Assembly (NCBI GenBank): GCA_964019135.1
Contig: OZ025253.1
Location: 5,027,059 to 5,091,058, forward strand
Length of the DNA: 64,000 nt
Source of the DNA: Arenicola marina
Taxonomy: Eukaryota; Annelida; Polychaeta; Arenicolidae
Direction: 5' to 3'
The translations under genes were made by a program, and so were the position numbers. This document shows positions 20,876-35,100 of the stretch, in pieces (within the stretch, counting starts at the first letter, position 1; each line of letters begins with the position of its first letter). Under the pieces are notes generated by a model that saw only the letters and a program-made list of their open reading frames with translations, made no database searches and was not told the DNA's origin.

Positions 20876-23800
20876 CCTATGATCATTAATAAAACGAACG
20901 TAGCATGCAAAAACTACATATGGTCAATAGCAGATTGTGTGATATACTTCATATGTTAACAATATGGAATTCATAACAGTATTTTTGCTAAATGGTTACA
21001 TTATATCATAATGCCCCATAATTGAACGATCAAGATAATATTTAACTTGATCCAAATTAGACTAACTTAGACTAAAACGATGAAACCTTGAAAGTAAGAA
21101 ATAAGGTAAATGTCTGCATTTTCATGGAGAATAGATATCTCACATCTTTCTAGGATATGACATATCCTTTACATGGTAGAAGTATAACCCTATGATTTGG
21201 GGGCATGACTTTGCACACACAAAAAAATTGAGTGACATAGATACAGTATGACAATGTTTATGTTCCATAAAACACCAATTAACTACATATGTATGTGGCC
21301 CTGATTACCAGATATGTGTCAAATTTGAGTCTAAAATAGTCAATTTGACAAAATTTTAAACAGTGTTTTTGTGTCAAGCAATTGTTGATTAAACATCTTG
21401 AATATATTATATGGACAATGAATGTCAATCTTGATACAAAGTCAGATCAAATATATATATATATAAAAACAGTTATTAAGTGCCTTACATATAACATGCT
21501 TAATATATAACACATAATTTCTTAATACCTATATGCATGAATTATAATAAGCCTAAGGAGTATTATAAATATATATATTAAAATAAACTGCCTCTAACTT
21601 AAGCTACTGAGTGATACTGATGGTATGCATAAAAACGGTGATTTTCAGTCAAAAGTAATTTTTCAGGAACTTTTATTGACTTTTGTTAATGTTTGTGATT
21701 GTGCAGGTACCAGTGATGGTGACCTAAAGTAAATTTGCCTTGATGACTTTAACATAGTCATATATATAGTCATATATATATATTCATATAAATTGGACAA
21801 AACCTGTACCGAAAGGTTGTATAAATGGATAACTTTTTTGCAAGATTCTAAGCAAACTAATATTACAAGCTTTTTCCGCTTGTGTAATCAGTCTATCAAA
21901 TAATTGACAATTTGTTATGGAAATGGTTTTTGGCATATCAATTGCCAATAGCGTTATTTTTGTGTCACTCTTAGACTATGCATAGTAATTATCCCACTGT
22001 TATTCATCTATCTATCAGCGCTGAAGAAATTAAAAAAAACCACATACATTTTAGCCTTGGATTTTGCGAACGAAATTATGATTAATATTTTTCATCTGAT
22101 TGTGAGTAGTGGCTGGTCCAGAGAGATCGAAGAGGCCTTGGGTCATGGGGCACGTCTGCCTGCAGCCCCCCATCCCACATTTGTGTTGTCCTTTTTCTTT
22201 TGCAAATTAAGACTTATAGTTCATAGGCAGGGCATAACATTTTAAAGGAAGTGGATGATTCCGCCCACCCCGCTGGTCAGCCTGAAATTGAAATTTCTAG
22301 TCATGCGGCTAAGCATGCTAAGCTAGCCTAAAATTAGGTGACAGTAAAATTGCTAGGGTCAACTGTCACTGGCACTGACGCAGTGACTATATATATGTGT
22401 GTGTCTGACACAGCGATGGTGTGTGTTTGACACAGTGACGGTGTGTGTTTGACACAGTGACAGCCCGACACAGTAAAAATGAGTCACACTGACCACACCG
22501 ACGGCGATGGGTGGCAGTGCAGCCAATTCAACAGCTCAGGCTCAGCTGTCAGAACGACAGACATACAGACAGTTGCCAGAGTGCGAAAGCAGGTCAACAA
22601 ACTGGCGAATGGCGCAGAATTACACGCAGTGTGCGCAATAAATTAAGTAACACTTGTCTGTGATCGTTTTTTCATCACATTATCAGTTTCTGATCTGTTT
22701 TCCATTTTCTTCGCGAAATGGCGATTTCAAGCAGTTTAAGTTAGCAGGTGAGCAAAGCTAGCAGACGACCAGCCATTTTGTTAACGGAGACGCTCATAGT
22801 TTGCGATGCCGGTAGGTGGCGTTCCGTTTACGGGAGCGACTGTGCATGTGAACGCTAACCAGTCAGTGGAAGCGGAAACAGACAGTTGCAGGTCGGGCAC
22901 CAGTCTAACTTAGTAGAACGCCCAAGCGCCCTCTGCCGGGAGTGTGGCAAGGAATATTTAGCGCGGCGCGGATCGTTGACCTCCTAAATGTGTTGTAATT
23001 TAAAGCGTGAATAAAGTGTCAGCGTTTCAATAATTTGTCAGTTACCTTTTTGATGTAGATAATTTAATTGTTAAAGACTTGATATAACACATTTCGACCA
23101 GTGTTTAGGGGATAATTTTTGTCGTTCCGCGGAAATTTGCTCCTTATTCAGGAAGGTCTCATGGGGGCTGTTACGCGACATGAAAGTCCTAAGCCTATGC
23201 TTGAAATGAACTTTGATTATGCATGCATGTTACCTTAGGAGCTAAACTTCTTAACCTTAACCAGGCGGCAGCCCTTTTTGGAGGTGTTTCCGCGATTGAC
23301 CAATCTGGAGGCGATACTCTACTTATATTCAAACTGGAAATGACTCCTATTGTGTGAGCAAAACAAGAGCGTGTGATCATCGCAAACATAACTCCGATTA
23401 TGGCCTTGTTACGAATAGTTGCAAGAGATTTATCAATATGTTAGGATGCTATTTTTCCATTATACTAAGATCATGGTCTACTGCGCGGCTTGGAACTGCC
23501 ACAATTCATCCGTAAATCACGCCCTGATCTCTTGTTTCACGCGTATCACGGAAGGGTTCATCCACTGTGAAGAGTTTACCCCGCTAGAAAAAAAAGAGTT
23601 CTAACGTAAGGCGGCGCCACATGAATATGCGTCACCTGCTCCTGCAAAATGGCGCGCTGCTCGACATTGAAGGGGGCGGGTTGGTTTAATTTTGTTCTCC
23701 TTACGCGTGGGCCGAAACGAAACGTTGAGACTCGCCAAATTAATGTTAAAACGTAAACTTTCGGTAGACTTTTAACGAAGTCCCCGCTCTGTGCGCGCCA

Positions 23801-24946
23801 GCCTTACATGACTACGGGGTGTAAAGTTTCGTATGTTTTAATATTAATGCCGTTCTAATTTGGTGTCTAATTAGGATCGTTAGCCGACGACATGTCCCGT
23901 CGAGTGCCCCCTCCTCCACCCCCCCCCCCCCCCAAACACACCTCTCTCCAACAGCTCATTTGTATTGTGCAACTTAATGTCAAACAAATAGAAGACACCA
24001 TGTCTCATCCCAGCTGTCGCTTCTGAGTTAATTACTGGTAAGGTTAATGATATGTTACATCCCGATAAACAAAAAAAAAACAAATTTTTAAGCCAATAAG
24101 GACCTAATTGGCTCTATATCGACTGTATATACGTCGGCTCAAAATCGAATACACATCAGCTTGACGTCGGTTCCTATCGGCAGTATATTTAATGTCGGCT
24201 GTATATCAGATTTACGTCGGCTCAGTATCGGCAAGAGACGTCAGACCGACACTGGTTGTCAATAACACGGTGCAAATGACGATGTGAATTTTGTGAAAAA
24301 TTGATTTACTGAAAAATGCGTTTCGCTGCTTTTTTCCATTAGCATGTCCTCTTGAGCAAATTTTGACAATGCCGTTTCAAGTCCCATATGTAAGTCACCA
24401 CATGCGTCATAATGATGTAATGTCAGTTCTATTAGAAAGGTACGTTACAATTAAGGACTTCCAGCGCAGCTATAGACTTATGGTTCTCTGGCCTAATGAA
24501 TTCCGTTTTCAGCATTGTAATTTCCGGTAGGAACCTAATATTTTTGCAGTCAGCATTTGCAGGCTGCCTAACCAGATTACATTTTGTGACTTAAGTGCCA
24601 CAAACATGACAAACTGATTTAAAATAAACATATGAACCGGACTTTTTACTGTCTATTGAACGTGTCAAGGTAAGTGACCATGAAATACAATTTTTTCCTC
24701 GGATTGTAGTGGGTGTGTGAAACGACCTTGGAAAGTGGGAGACTCTCAGGTAACGTACATTGCGTGGTACGCTGAATAATTGTACAATGTTACGTTTTGC
24801 AACAATAGGCCAATACACTTAGACCTATACCTATCGAATGATGTAATATGGAGGCTCAATTCTTGTAACTCTCTGATTGTAAACGAGTTTGCATGAACCG
24901 AAATGTACGTTACCACTGGGGACGTACATTTCAAATGATATAGTCA
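20876..24946. other. No gene seen; AT-rich spacer with minor repeats
   Basis: About 4 kb without supported coding or RNA genes. Short features only: AT dinucleotide runs near 21455 and 21765, three copies of a TGTGTTTGACACAGTGAC-type repeat at about 22391-22470, a poly-C run near 23920-23934, and a cluster of ACGTCGGCT words at 24130-24240. Confidence 0.45.
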
Positions 24947-25814
24947 CCCAACAAACATGACGGAATCGGACCAGTACTGGCCCGAGGCAGGCTGTCCCAT
25001 ACTGCTGGTGCCCGCCCGATGCTGGCACCCGGTACCGGGCCAGTAACACCGTGCACAGCGGCGCAGTAATGGGCGGATGCTGGCAGGTACTGAGCCGGCA
25101 AGCGACCAATGCTGGCCCGATTGCGGCTCGCCAGCAGTATATGCACTTAGCTCGGGTTAGGGTTATTATACATAGTCTTATTGTGGTAATATAAATGATA
25201 AAAAGAAACATTTCATTATTTATTTCAACCGTAAGCAGCAGCGCACAGAGATTCACAGCAAAGACGTCTCAGCATGGCAATCACCTCATCCCTATTATCG
25301 CCCACACAAGAATAAATTTGGTAAATACCCCTATCATGAAGGCTTGAACGATAATAGGGATAAGGCCACCAACTGCAGGATCACCGATTATCTAGCTACT
25401 TTCCAGCTAGATCTCTAATTAATTAGAATATAGAGTGCTAATCCAAATAAGCTCGAGAAGCTATTCAGAGAAGAACCGCCGCTGTTCAAACAGTCGTGCA
25501 TCCCATAATAAACAAGTCTTATTCGCTAGGTGGCGCTGAGAGATACAGCCTCAAACGGAATGAAAGTGCTGCCCTCTACTGGGTCTTTTCTGCCGCTACC
25601 CCGCCGATATCGGGCCTGCACTGGCCTTTGCCAATCGGGCCAATAGCGGCTTGCCGATACCGGCGTACAACAGTGGTATAGCGGCAAATCGGTATTAAAT
25701 TAGCCTTAACTGGCCCAGCTATGGGCCGTTACTGGCCGGCCATGATACCAGCATCTCCGTAATAAGCCGGACCGCTGCCAGTGCTGGCCCGTTACCGTCA
25801 TGTTTGTTGGGCAC
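24947..25814. mobile_element. Non-autonomous TIR element, CCCAACAAACATGACGG ends
   Basis: The left end CCCAACAAACATGACGG and the right end CCGTCATGTTTGTTGGG are perfect inverted repeats of 17 bp, with looser inverted homology inside (GGGCCAGTACTGGC-like words on both arms). It encodes nothing. Possible 2-bp CA flanks are too short to prove a target duplication. Its interior near 25630-25690 (GCCAATAGCGGCTTGCCGAT, ACCGGCG, TATAGCGGC) resembles the unit of the neighbouring 30-bp minisatellite. Confidence 0.7.
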
Positions 25815-26292
25815 GTTCATTTCACAAGTTATGAACAGCGCCTGAACGATAATCAGTAGAATATGACGATGCTTACATGACTTATACAGAAATTTGGTAT
25901 ATTATGTGGAATGTTCAGATTGATTTAGCGTCGTCTTTATTTTCCTGGCAGATTATACTGAGCTCATTGAATGAATACCCAATGTTAACAAGGTTCAAGT
26001 ATCTCTATAAAGTATGTATAATTAACCGACAAAGAGGAGAAGAGTGTACTTTCCCGCCCAGCAGAACGGTGTTGGGCAGTAGATGTCACTTTGTTCAGTG
26101 AAAGCGAAGTTGGCTAATGTTTACACGGTAGTTTCGAATAATGTAGTAACGGACATTTCGATAAAGAACATTTCATTTTTGCAATAAAGATGCCTGCAAA
26201 TTGTTGCGGTGCGTTCACCGCGTTCAATTACATGATATCTCCTTTCGCCCAAAAGGGCAGATCGTCATCACTACCAAACAAACATTGTCGCA

Positions 26293-28065
26293 TTGGGCCA
26301 ATACCGGCGTTATAGCGGCTTATTGTGGCAATACCGGCGTTATAGCGGCTTATTGTGGCAATACCGGCGTTATAGCGGCTTATTGTGGCAATACCGGCGT
26401 TATAGCGGCTTATTTTGGCAATACCGGCGTTATAGCGGCTTATTGTGGCAATACCGGCGTTGTAGCGGCTTATTGTGGCAATACCGGCGTTATAGCGGCT
26501 TATTGTGGCAATACCGGCGTTATAGCGGCTTATTGTGGCAATACCGGCGTTATAGCGGCTTATTGGGCCAATACCGGCGTTGTAGCGGCTTATTGTGGCA
26601 ATACCGGCGTTGTAGCGGCTTATTGTGGCAATACCGGCGTTATAGCGGCTTATTGTGGCAATACCGGCGTTGTAGCGGCTTATTGTGGCAATACCGGCGT
26701 TATAGCGGCTTATTGTGGCAATATCGGCGTTATAGCGGCTTATTGTGGCAATACCGGCGTTATAGCGGCTTATTGTGGCAATACCGGCGTTGTAGCGGCT
26801 TATTGTGGCAATACCGGCGTCATAGCGGCTTATTGTGGCAATATCGGCGTTATAGCGGCTTATTGTGGCAATATCGGCGTTATAGCGGCTTATTGTGGCA
26901 ATACCGGCGTTATAGCGGCTTATTGTGGCAATACCGGCGTTATAGCGGCTTATTGTGGCAATACCGGCGTTGTAGCGGCTTATTGTGGCAATACCGGCGT
27001 TATAGCGGCTTATTGTGGCAATACCGGCGTTATAGCGGCTTATTGTGGCAATACCGGCGTTATAGCGGCTTATTGTGGCAATACCGGCGTTGTAGCGGCT
27101 TATTGTGGCAATACCGGCGTTATAGCGGCTTATTGTGGCAATACCGGCGTTATAGCGGCTTATTGTGGCAATACCGGCGTTATAGCGGCTTATTGTGGCA
27201 ATACCGGCGTTATAGCGGCTTATTGTGGCAATATCGGCGTTATAGCGGCTTATTGTAGCAATATCGGCGTTATAGCGGCTTATTGTGGCAATACCGGCGT
27301 TATAGCGGCTTATTGTGGCAATATCGGCGTTATAGCGGCTTATTGTGGCAATACCGGCGTTATAGCGGCTTATTGTGGCAATATCGGCGTTATAGCGGCT
27401 AATTGTGGCAATACCGGCGTTATAGCGGCTTATTGTGGCAATACCGGCGTTATAGCGGCTTATTGTGGCAATACCGGCGTTATAGCGGCTTATTGTGGCA
27501 ATATCGGCGTTATAGCGGCTAATTGTGGCAATACCGGCGTTATAGCGGCTTATTGTGGCAATATCGGCGTTATAGCGGCTAATTGTGGCAATACCGGCGT
27601 TATAGCGGCTTTTTGTGGCAATACCGGCGTTATAGCGGCTTATTGTGGCAATACCGGCGTTATAGCGGCTAATTGTGGCAATACCGGCGTTATAGCGGTT
27701 ATTGTGGCAATACCGGCGTTATAGCGGCTAGTTGTGGCAATACCGGCGTTATAGCGGCTTTTTGTGGCAATACCGGCGTTATAGCGGCTTATTGTGGTAA
27801 TACCGGCGTTATAGCGGCTTATTGTGGCAATACCGGCGTTATAGCGGCTAATTGTGGCAATACCGGCGTTATAGCGGCTTATTGTGGCAATATCGGCGTT
27901 ATAGCGGCTTATTGTGGCAATACCGGCATTATCGCGGCTTTTTGTGGCAATACCGGCGTTATAGCGGCTTATTGTGGCAATACCGGCGTTATAGCGGCTA
28001 ATTGTGGCAATACCGGCGTTATAGCGGCTCATTGTGGCAATAGCGGCCTTCCGGATTTACAACAT
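26293..28065. repeat. 30-bp minisatellite with a long open frame
   Basis: About 58 copies of a 30-bp unit (ATACCGGCGTTATAGCGGCT plus TATTGTGGCA). Because 30 is a multiple of 3, the plus strand stays open over more than 1.4 kb and would read NTGVIAAYCG repeatedly. Similar open frames exist in other frames and on the minus strand, so I do not call it a gene. One 29-bp unit at about 27697 shifts the frame. Substitutions are few and clustered (TAC to TAT, TAT to AAT in the later half). Confidence 0.95.
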
Positions 28066-28489
28066 CGGCCCGATTCTAGCATGCCTGAATGAGCGTAGGT
28101 GAATAAAGTGGGGTATGCAGTCCTATCATACGTACCCTCGAACGAATAGTTGGTAGCTTTATTGATATTCCGATTAAGGTCATCTTCATAAAAAAAAATT
28201 GTACTTGTTTTCTGATTTCAGCAGCGATCCTGAAAGCCAACCAGGCGTCCACTTTGCAGAAGTTGGGGCAATGATATCAAGCTATACCTGCTCAACCCGA
28301 CAGGCCGCTGTGGGGCCTCAAGAGAGTGCCGGCGATCTTATTCCGCGCATACTGAGCGAGTTGTCACACTCGTTGGATCGATGTCAGTAGCCCGAAATAG
28401 TCACTGTAATCAATCAGTCATCCGATCATGATGTGCATTGTTTTGGTTTTTACAGCGAATCCGAGAGCCAGCATTAGGGCTATATGGGC

Positions 28490-29040
28490 CCGGTATGGTG
28501 CTACTTAGAAAGTCAGCATTGGCCCAGCAGTGGGCCAGTAGTGGGCCAGTATAGGGCTAACAGACAGCATGGGCCCTGCATTCGGCTAGTATATGGCTAA
28601 CAGCCGGCATTGAGCAGCTTTGGGCCACTATAGGGCTGAAAGCCAGCATTGGCCCAGTATTGGGTCGGTATAAGGCTAACAGTCAGCATTGACCCAGCAT
28701 TGGGCCAGTATTGGGCCGGTATAGGGCTAACAGCCAGCATTGGCCAGCTTCTGGGCCAGTATAGGGCTGAAAGTCAGCATTGGCCCAGCATTGGGCCAGC
28801 ATTGGGCCAGCATTGGGCCAGCATTGGGCCAGTATTGGGTCGGTATTAGGCCAACATGGTACCCGGCCTTGGTCGTTGTATGAGCCCAATGTGCAAACGG
28901 TGAGGGCCGGGCAATGGCCCGGCAATGGCCCAATGCCGGTTAGGATAGTGATTGTGGCATGCCGGTGTCGGCCCAATTCTGAGTTACCGGATTGCAGTGA
29001 CTGGGCCAATGCTGGCCCAATAAATGAATGTTTGTTGGGT
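28490..29040. repeat. GGGCCAGCATT repeat block ending in a TIR-like terminus
   Basis: Irregular repeats of CAGCATTGGCCCAGCATTGG and AGTATAGGGCTAACAGCC-like words. The right edge, AATGTTTGTTGGG at about 29027-29039, matches the right terminus of the element at 24947-25814. I read 26293-29039 as a second member of that family with an expanded interior; the left terminus was not found. Confidence 0.6.
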
Positions 29041-29199
29041 ATATGACGGTCATAGTATGGTAATGGACATTACACTGCGAAATATACGCTTTCGGAGACG
29101 AACCGGTTTCGACCGCAGTGTTATTTATTTAAAGTCTAGAGGAAGACACTTTGTATATGTTTCCTTTACAATTTACCATGACAGAAGGCCTCTACACGA

Positions 29200-32100
29200 C
29201 CGGTTAGCTACGAGAGAACTCGGAGAAGTGAGCTAGGAAGGCCTCGCCAGGACTCGTTAGCTACGAAAGTTAACTTGGCCAAGTGAGTTAGGAAGGCCTC
29301 GCCAGGACCGGTTAGCTACGAGAGTTAGCTCGGAGAAGTGAGCTAGAAAGGCCTCACCAGGACTGCTTAGCTACGCGAGTTAACTCGGATACGTGCGTTA
29401 GGAAGGCCTCGACAGGACCGGTTAGCTACGAAAGTTTAATTCGGAGAAGTGCGTTAGGAAGGCCTCGCCAGGACCGGTTAGCTACGAGTGCCAGTTCGGA
29501 TAAGTAAGTTAGGAAGGCCTCGCCAGGACCGGTTAGCTACGAGAGTTAGCTCGAAGAAGTGAGTTAGGAAGGCCTCGCCAGGACTGGTTAGCTACGAGAG
29601 TTAACTCGGATAAGTGAGTTAGGAAGGCCTCGCCAGGACCGGTTAGCTACGAAAGTGTAATTCGGAGAAGTGCGTTAGGAAGGCCTCGCCAGGACCGGTT
29701 AGCTACGTTAGTTAGCTCGGAGAAGAGAGTTAGGAAGGCCTCGTCAGGACCGGTTAGCTACGAGTGTTAGCTCGAAGAAGTGAGTTAGGAAGGCCTTGCC
29801 AGGACCGGTTAGCTACGAGAGTAAGCTCGAAGAAGTGAGTTAAGAAGGCCTTGCCAGGACTGATTAGCTACGAAAGTTTAATTCGGAGAAGTGCGCTAGG
29901 AAGGCCACGCAAGGACCGGTTAGCTACGAGAGTTAGCTCGAAGAAGTGAGCTAGGAAGGCCTCGCCAGGACTGATTAGTCACGAGAGTTAACTCGGAGAA
30001 GTGAGTTAGGAAGGCCTCGCCAGGACCGGTTAGCTACGAACGTTTAATTCGGAGAAGTGCGTTAGGAAGGCCTCGCCAGGACCGGTTAGCTACGAGTGCT
30101 AGTTCGGATAAGTAAGTTAGGAAGGCCTCGCCAGGACCGGTTAGCTACGAGAGTTAGCTCGAAGAAGTGAGTTAGGAAGGCCTCGCCAGGACTGCTTAGC
30201 TACGAGAGTTAACTCGGATAAGTGAGTTAGGAAGGCCTCGCCAGGACCGGTTAGCTACGAAAGTGTAATTCGGAGAAGTGCGTTAGGAAGGCCTCGACGG
30301 GACCGGTTAGCTACGAGAGTTAGCTCGAAGAAGTGAGTTAGGAAGGCCTTGCCAGGACTGGTTAGCTGCGAAAATTTGATTCGGAGAAGTGCGTTAGGAA
30401 GGCCTCGCCAGGACCGGTTAGCTACGTTAGTTAGCTCGGAGAAGATAGTTAGGAAGGCCTCGTCAGGACCGGTTAGCTACGAGTGTTAGCTCGAAGAAGT
30501 GAGTTAGGAAGGCCTCGCCAGGACTGGTTAGCTACGAGAGTTAACTCGGATAAGTGAGTTAGGAAGGCCTCGCCAGGACCGGTTAACTACGAGAGTTAGC
30601 TTGGAGAAACGAGCTAGAAAGGCCTCGCCAGAACCGGTTAGCTACGAGAATTAATCGGAGAAGTGAGCTAGGAAGGCCTCGCCAGGACCGGTTAGCTACG
30701 AAAGTTTATTTCCTAGAAGTGCGTTAGGAAGGCCACGACGGGAGCGGTTAGCTACGAGTGTTAGCTCGAAGAAGTGAGTTAGGAAAGCCTCGACAGGACC
30801 GGTTAGCTACGAAAGTTTAATTCGGAGAAGTGCGTTAGGAAGGCCTCGCCAGGACCGGTTAGCTACGAGTGCCAGTTCGGATAAGTAAGTTAGGAAGGCC
30901 TCGCCAGGACCGGTTAGCTACGAGAGTTAGCTCGAAGAAGTGAGTTAGGAAGGCCTCGCCAGGACCGGTTAGCTACGAAAGTGTAATTCGGAGAAGTGCG
31001 TTAGGAAGGCCTCGACGGGACCGGTTAGCTACGAGAGTTAGCTCGAAGAAGTGAGTTAGGAAGGCCTTGCCAGGACTGGTTAGCTACGAGAGTTAACTCG
31101 GAGAAGTGAGTTAGGAAGGCCTCGACAGGACTGGTTAGCTACGAAAGTTTAATTCGGAGAAGTGCGTTAGGAAGGCCTCGCCAGGACCGGTTAGCTACGT
31201 TAGTTAGCTCGGAGAAGAGAGTTAGGAAGGCCTCGTCAGAACCGGTTAGCTACGAGTGTTAGCTCGAAGAAGTGAGTTAGGAAGGCCTTGCCAGGACCGG
31301 TTAGCTACGAGAGTAAGCTCGAAGAAGTGAGTTAAGAAGGCCTTGCCAGGACTGATTAGCTACGAAAGTTTAATTCGGAGAAGTGCGCTAGGAAAGCCAC
31401 GCAAGGACCGGTTAGCTACGAGAGTTAGCTCGAAGAAGTGAGCTAGGAAGGCCTCGCCAGGACTGATTAGTCACGAGAGTTAACTCGGAGAAGTGAGTTA
31501 GGAAGGCCTCGCCAGGACCGGTTAGCTACGAACGTTTAATTCGGAGAAGTGCGTTAGGAAGGCCTCGCCAGGACCGGTTAGCTACGAGTGCTAGTTCGGA
31601 TAAGTAAGTTAGGAAGGCCTCGCCAGGACCGGTTAGCTACGAGAGTTAGCTCGAAGAAGTGAGTTAGGAAGGCCTCGCCAGGACTGCTTAGCTACGAGAG
31701 TTAACTCGGATAAGTGAGTTAGGAAGGCCTCGCCAGGACCGGTTAGCTACGAAAGTGTAATTCGGAGAAGTGCGTTAGGAAGGCCTCGACGGGACCGGTT
31801 AGCTACGAGAGTTAGCTCGAAGAAGTGAGTTAGGAAGGCCTTGCCAGGACTGGTTAGCTGCGAAAGTTTAATTCGGAGAAGTGCGTTAGGAAGGCCTCGC
31901 CAGGACCGGTTAGCTACGTTAGTTAGCTCGGAGAAGATAGTTACGAAGGCCTCGTCAGGACCGGTTAGCTACGAGTGTTAGCTCGAAGAAGTGAGTTAGG
32001 AAGGCCTCGCCAGGACTGGTTAGCTACGAGAGTTAACTCGGATAAGTGAGTTAGGAAGGCCTCGCCAGGACCGGTTAACTACGAGAGTTAGCTTGGAGAA

Positions 32101-35100
32101 GTGAGCTAGAAAGGCCTCGCCAGAACCGGTTAGCTACGAGAATTAATCGGAGAAGTGAGCTAGGAAGGCCTCGCCAGGACCGGTTAGCTACGAAAGTTTA
32201 TTTCCTAGAAGTGCGTTAGGAAGGCCACGACGGGAGCGGTTAGCTACGAGTGTTAGCTCGAAGAAGTGAGTTAGGAAAGCCTCGACAGGACCGGTTAGCT
32301 ACGAAAGTTTAATTCGGAGAAGTGTGTTAGGAAGGCCTCGCCAGGACCGGTTAGCTACGAAAGTTTAATTCATAGAAGTGCGTTAGGAAGGCCTCGACGG
32401 GACCGGTTAGCTACGAGAGTTAGCTCGAAGAAGTGAGTCAGGAAGGCCTTGCCAGGACTGGTTAGCTACGAAAGTTTAATTCATAGAAGTGCGTTAGGAA
32501 AGCCTCGACGGGACCGGTTAGCTACGAGAGTTAGCTCGAAGAAGTGAGTTAGGAAGGCCTCGACAGGACCGGTTAGCTACGAAAGTTTAATTCGGAGAAG
32601 TGCGTTAGGAAGGCCTCGCCAGGACCGGTTAGCTACGTTAGTTAGCTCGGAGAAGATAGTTAGGAAGGCCTCGTCAGGACCGGTTAGCTACGAGTGTTAG
32701 CTCGAAGAAGTGAGTTAGGAAGGCCTCGCCAGGACTGGTTAGCTACGAGAGTTAACTCGAATAAGTGAGTTAGGAAGGCCTCGCCAGGACCGGTTAGCTA
32801 CGAAAGTGTAATTCGGAGAAGTGCGTTAGGAAGGCCTCACCAGGACCGGTTAGCTACGAGAGTTAGTTTGGAGAAGTGAGCTAGAAAGGCCTCGCCAGAA
32901 CCGGTTAGCTGCGAGAGGTAATCGGAGAAGTGAGCTAGGAAGGCCTTGCCAGGACCGGTTAGCTACGAAAGTTTAATTCATAGAAGTGCGTTAGGAAGGC
33001 CTCGACGGGACCGGTTAGCTACGAGAGTTAGCTCGAAGAAGTGAGTTAGGAAGGCCTTGCCAGGACTGGTTAGCTACGAGAGTTAACTCGGAGAAGTGAG
33101 CCAGAAAGGCCTCGCCAGAACCGGTTAGCTACGAGAGTTAATCGGAGAAGTGAGCTAGGAAGGTCTTGCCAGGACCGGTTAGCTACGAAAGTTTAATTCA
33201 TAGAAGTGCGTTAGGAAGGCCTCGACGGGACCGCTTAGCTACGAGAGTTAGCTCGAAGAAGTGAGTTAGGAAAGCCTCGACAGGACCGGTTAGCTACGAA
33301 AGTTTAATTCGGAGAAGTGCGTTAGGAAGGCCTCGCCAGGACCGGTTAGCTACGGAAGTTTAATTCATAGAAGTGCGTTAGGAAGGCCTCGACGGGACCC
33401 GGTTAGCTACGAAAGTTTAATTCGGAGAAGATAGTTAGGAAGGCCTCGTCAGGACCGGTTAGCTACGAGTGTTAGCTCGAAGAAGTGAGTTAGGAAGGCC
33501 TCGCCAGGACTGGTTAGCTACGAGAGTTAACTCGGATAAGTGAGTTAGGAAGGCCTCGCCAGGACCGGTTAGCTACGAAAGTGTAATTCGGAGAAGTGCG
33601 TTAGGAAGGCCTCACCAGGCCCGGTTAGCTACGAAAGTTTAATTCATAGAAGTGCATTAGGAAGGCCTCGACGGGACCGGTTAGCTACGAGAGTTAGCTC
33701 GAAGAAGTGAGTTAGGAAGGCCTTGCCAGGACTGGTTAGCTACGAGAGTTAACTCGGAGAAGTGAGTTAGGAAGGCCTCGACAGGACCGGTTAGCTACTA
33801 AAGTTTAATTCGGAGAAGTGCGTTAGGAAGGCCTCGCCAGGACAGGTTAGCTACGTTAGTTAGCTCGGAGAAGAGAGTTAGGAAGGCCTCGTCAGGACCG
33901 GTTAGCTACGAGTGTTAGCTGGAAGAAGTGAGTTAGGAAGGCCTCGCCAGGACCGGTTAGCTACGCAAGGTAACTCGGAGAAGAGAGTTAGGAAGGCCTC
34001 GTCAGGACCGGTTAGCTACGAAGTTTAATTCGGAGAAGTGAGCTAGGAAGGCCTCGACAGGACCGGTTAGGTACTAAAGTTTAATTCGGAGAAGTGCGTT
34101 AGGAAGGCCTCGCCAGGACCGGTAAGCTACGTTAGTTAGCTCGGAGAAGAGAGTTAGGAAGGCCTCGTCAGGACCGGCTAGCTACGAGTGTTAGCTGGAA
34201 GAAGTGAGTTAGGAAGGCCTCGCCAGGACCGGTTAGCTACGTAAGGTAACTCGGAGAAGAAAGTTAGGAAGGCCTCGTCAGGACCGGTTAGCTACGAAAG
34301 TTTAATTCGGAGAAGTGAGCTCCGAAGGCCTCGCCAGGACCGGTTAACTACGAAAGTTTAATTCGGAGAAGTGCGTTAGGAAGGCCTCGCCAGGACCGGT
34401 TAGCTACGAGAGTTAGCTCGGAGAAGTGAGGTAGGAAGGCCTCGCCAGAACCGGTTAGCTACGAGAGTAAATCGGAGAAGTGAGCTAGAAAGGCCTCGCC
34501 AGGACTGGTTAGCTAGGAAAGTGTAATGCGGAGATGTGCGTTAGGAAGGCCTTGCCAGGACCGGTTAGCTACGAAAGTTTAATTCGGCGAAGTGTGTTAG
34601 GAAGGCCTCGACGGGACCGCTTAGCTACGAGAGTTAGCTCGAAGAAGTGAGTTAGGAAAGCCTCGACAGGACCGGTTAGCTACGAAAGTTTAATTCGGAG
34701 AAGTGCGTTAGGAAGGCCTCGCCAGGACCGGTTAGCTACGAAAGTTTAATTCATAGAAGTGCGTTAGGAAGGCCTCGACGGGACCGGTTAGCTACGAGAG
34801 TTAGCTCGAAGAAGTGAGTCAGGAAGGCCTTGCCAGGACTGGTTAGCTACGAAAGTTTAATTCATAGAAGTGCGTTAGGAAAGCCTCGACGGGACCGGTT
34901 AGCTACGAGAGTTAGCTCGAAGAAGTGAGTTAGGAAGGCCTCGACAGGACCGGTTAGCTACGAAAGTTTAATTCATAGAAGTGCGTTAGGAAGGCCTCGC
35001 CAGGACCGGTTAGCTACGTTAGTTAGCTCGGAGAAGATAGTTAGGAAGGCCTCGTCAGGACCGGTTAGCTACGAGTGTTAGCTCGAAGAAGTGAGTTAGG

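Noticed and set aside
26201-27724. 507-codon open frame with a 10-residue repeat
   Set aside because: The unit is 30 bp, so any frame without a stop in one unit stays open. Other frames and the minus strand are also open, and the frame breaks at the first 29-bp unit.
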